From NCBI GenBank assembly GCA_015485355.1, contig WFTQ01000025.1:32068-96067 (forward strand): 64,000 bases of DNA, in the 5' to 3' direction. Within the stretch, counting starts at the first letter, position 1; the number at the start of each line of letters is the position of its first letter. This document shows, piece after piece, positions 62,635-64,000 of the stretch. This stretch comes from a bacterium (lineage in GTDB: Bacteria > Calditrichota > Calditrichia > RBG-13-44-9 > J042). The notes under the pieces are model-generated. The model worked only from the letters and a program-made list of their open reading frames with translations, was not told the origin of the DNA and ran no database searches. Made by a program: the position numbers and the translations under genes.

Positions 62635-63780
62635 GTGGAAGATTTTGGTTTACGGGACGCCGTCGAAATTGAGAATCGGAAATTTGTGGTCCATACGGGA
62701 ACGTTACTGGAGCAGAGTAAGATAATTTCCGAGATTTTCGAGGAAGGGATGTTCCTCATTTCTCGGGAATACAGCATTGCCCTGCGGCGGGAAGGGAAGA
62801 TACAAAACTACGAATTTCTGGCCCAATTAACCAACGAATTCCATGAACGGGTGATTTCGGAGCTGGATGCCCTGTATCGTATCCGGAACAAGTTGCGTCG
62901 TTTCAAACACCCGAAGTCGAATTATTATTTGGGAGTGTTGTTTCTTCGCCGCAATCTTTACGAAGAGGCCATTGAGCAGTTCCGCACCGCCATTGCACTG
63001 GATAAAAACTACATTCGGGCGTTTGTGGGGCTGGGCATCAGCTACCTGAAGGCCAGGAAATTTCGCCAGGCTCTGGAGGTGTTCCAGAAAGCGTTAATGA
63101 AAAACGAAAAGTATCCTGATGTGTTGAATTATCTGGGCCTGGCGTATCTGTTCAGCGGGGATTATGACCACGCCACCACACTGTTTAAAAACGCCATTCA
63201 ATTGAATCCGGATTATGTGGAGGCTCAGTTTAATCTGGGAGTGGCCCTGTACAAGTCGGCACTGGAGGGGGTCCGGGATCCCCGGGCGGTGGCCGTCCCC
63301 GCGCGGGTGTTCATTTATTTAAAACAGGTAAGGGCTCAGGAAAAATACCGCACCCCGGAATGGGAGAAAGAGTGCAACGAATTGTTGGAACTGCTGAAAG
63401 ACAATAACCACGAAATCATCATCCCCCAGCTGGAGCGCTTTCAGCTTAAGCTGGTGGAAATGCTGGCGGAAAAAGAAAAAATTTATGAGTTTTATTTGCG
63501 CTTTTTGTATGGAGGGAAGGTACTGGACCTGCGAACCATCGAATATTATGAGCCTTTTTTTCTGGACGAAACCAAAAGGCGGGAGCGCTATCCCGATTAC
63601 TGGAATGATCTGGGAACCTACAATCTCATCCGGAGTCGGGGCTTATACATGAAAGCCATTGCGGAATTCGAGAAAGCCATAGAAATGCAGCCCGATTTTC
63701 GGGAGGCCCGCGAAATTCTGGAAAAAGTGAAGAGCAACGAAAAAGGATTCATCATCCTATTGCGCGCAATTCTTAAATAA
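62635..63780 (+). CDS. Cytoplasmic tetratricopeptide-repeat protein
   Basis: 381 residues, GTG start with GAGGGGG upstream. The N-terminal ~90 residues (RDAVEIENRKFVVHTGTLLE) form a small unique domain; then at least three TPRs (YYLGVLFLRRNLYEEAIEQF; VGLGISYLKARKFRQALEVF; LGLAYLFSGDYDHATTLFKN), a variable middle, and a final repeat (LYMKAIAEFEKAIEMQPDFR). No signal peptide. It directly precedes a response-regulator gene, suggesting a signalling or scaffold role. Function unknown. Confidence 0.85.
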   Translation: MEDFGLRDAVEIENRKFVVHTGTLLEQSKIISEIFEEGMFLISREYSIALRREGKIQNYEFLAQLTNEFHERVISELDALYRIRNKLRRFKHPKSNYYLGVLFLRRNLYEEAIEQFRTAIALDKNYIRAFVGLGISYLKARKFRQALEVFQKALMKNEKYPDVLNYLGLAYLFSGDYDHATTLFKNAIQLNPDYVEAQFNLGVALYKSALEGVRDPRAVAVPARVFIYLKQVRAQEKYRTPEWEKECNELLELLKDNNHEIIIPQLERFQLKLVEMLAEKEKIYEFYLRFLYGGKVLDLRTIEYYEPFFLDETKRRERYPDYWNDLGTYNLIRSRGLYMKAIAEFEKAIEMQPDFREAREILEKVKSNEKGFIILLRAILK

Positions 63781-63790
63781 AGTTTTCGCC

Positions 63791-64000
63791 ATGACCTCTC
63801 CCCAGATTTTGATTGTCGACAACGAAGAACGATTTTGCAAGGTGGTTCAGGCGGCCCTGGAGATGGAAGGGCTCTCCGCCCGCTATTGTACCTCGGGAAA
63901 GGCGGCCCTGCAGTTTTTGCAGCACCACCCGGTGCAGATCGTCGTCAGCGATTTGCGCATGGACGAAATGGATGGGTTGCAGCTGTTGGACCGGATCAAA
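63791..64000 (+). CDS. Response regulator receiver domain, 5' end only
   Basis: The first 70 codons of a gene that continues beyond the window. They form the start of a CheY-like receiver: acidic site LIVDNEERF (the second acidic position is Asn), phosphoacceptor Asp54 in IVVSDLRMDEMDG. Output domain not visible, so the class cannot be assigned. It begins 10 bp after the TPR gene and is likely in the same operon. Confidence 0.85.
   Translation, partial: MTSPQILIVDNEERFCKVVQAALEMEGLSARYCTSGKAALQFLQHHPVQIVVSDLRMDEMDGLQLLDRIK

Overview
The window is an ordinary-looking stretch of a Gram-negative bacterial chromosome with moderately high GC. It holds about 60 protein genes and four tRNAs. I see no prophage, insertion sequence, CRISPR array or rRNA. 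Outer-membrane beta-barrels, many lipoproteins, an scpA/scpB/rluB/cmk block, fused metal-ABC permeases, DUF5777/YceI proteins and a VTE5-VTE6-type fusion fit a member of the FCB superphylum. A Calditrichota-like or neighbouring lineage is my best guess, but it is inference and not proven by the sequence.

Layout. 1-4.2 kb: end of a phosphodiester glycosidase gene, a YprB-type nuclease, a SulP transporter and tRNA-Ser(GCU). 4.3-11.7 kb: a FAD monooxygenase divergent from a metal-acquisition operon (DtxR/MntR-type regulator, outer-membrane barrel, TroA-type lipoprotein, ATPase, two permeases with winged-helix tails). 11.8-13.9 kb: an exported trio (CX4CH cytochrome-like lipoprotein, YceI, DUF5777 barrel). 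14.1-26 kb, nearly all on the minus strand: uvrA, pncB, an M3-peptidase-like protein without its active site, an isoprenoid-alcohol kinase fusion, leuS with an attenuator-like leader, and phosphofructokinase. 26-28.5 kb: tRNA-Ser(GGA), tadA, tRNA-Arg(ACG), glutaredoxin, groES. 28.7-36.7 kb: an orphan MalK-type ATPase, SLC13 carrier, nrnA, Nudix hydrolase, B3/4 protein, saccharopine dehydrogenase-like protein, M1 aminopeptidase. 36.9-39.6 kb: a signalling cluster (STAS, receiver-HATPase, receiver-DHp-receiver). 39.6-49.1 kb: PAP2, DUF502, small proteins, M20 peptidase, FKBP lipoprotein, HNH nuclease, trpS, scpA-scpB-rluB-cmk. 49.3-64 kb: metH, a membrane methyltransferase, tRNA-Arg(CCU), a TPR protein, M29-like peptidase, (p)ppGpp synthetase/hydrolase, greA, PspC proteins, a YHS lipoprotein operon divergent from arsR, a TPR protein and the start of a response regulator.

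How the parts connect. Most genes are core metabolism and information processing. Three points go beyond a parts list. (1) A 17-bp motif related to DtxR-type operators lies in three divergent intergenic regions: beside the DtxR-like gene, beside the FKBP lipoprotein, and twice over the YHS-lipoprotein promoter. This suggests a metal-responsive regulon. (2) The three signalling proteins at 36.9-39.6 kb combine partner-switching and phosphorelay domains but lack a complete histidine kinase. (3) leuS has a promoter, a 16-codon leader ORF and a terminator nested together, and tadA lies directly behind the terminator of the tRNA-Arg(ACG) it should modify.

All calls come from reading the sequence. 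No database search was possible, so family assignments rest on recognised motifs and remembered family features.
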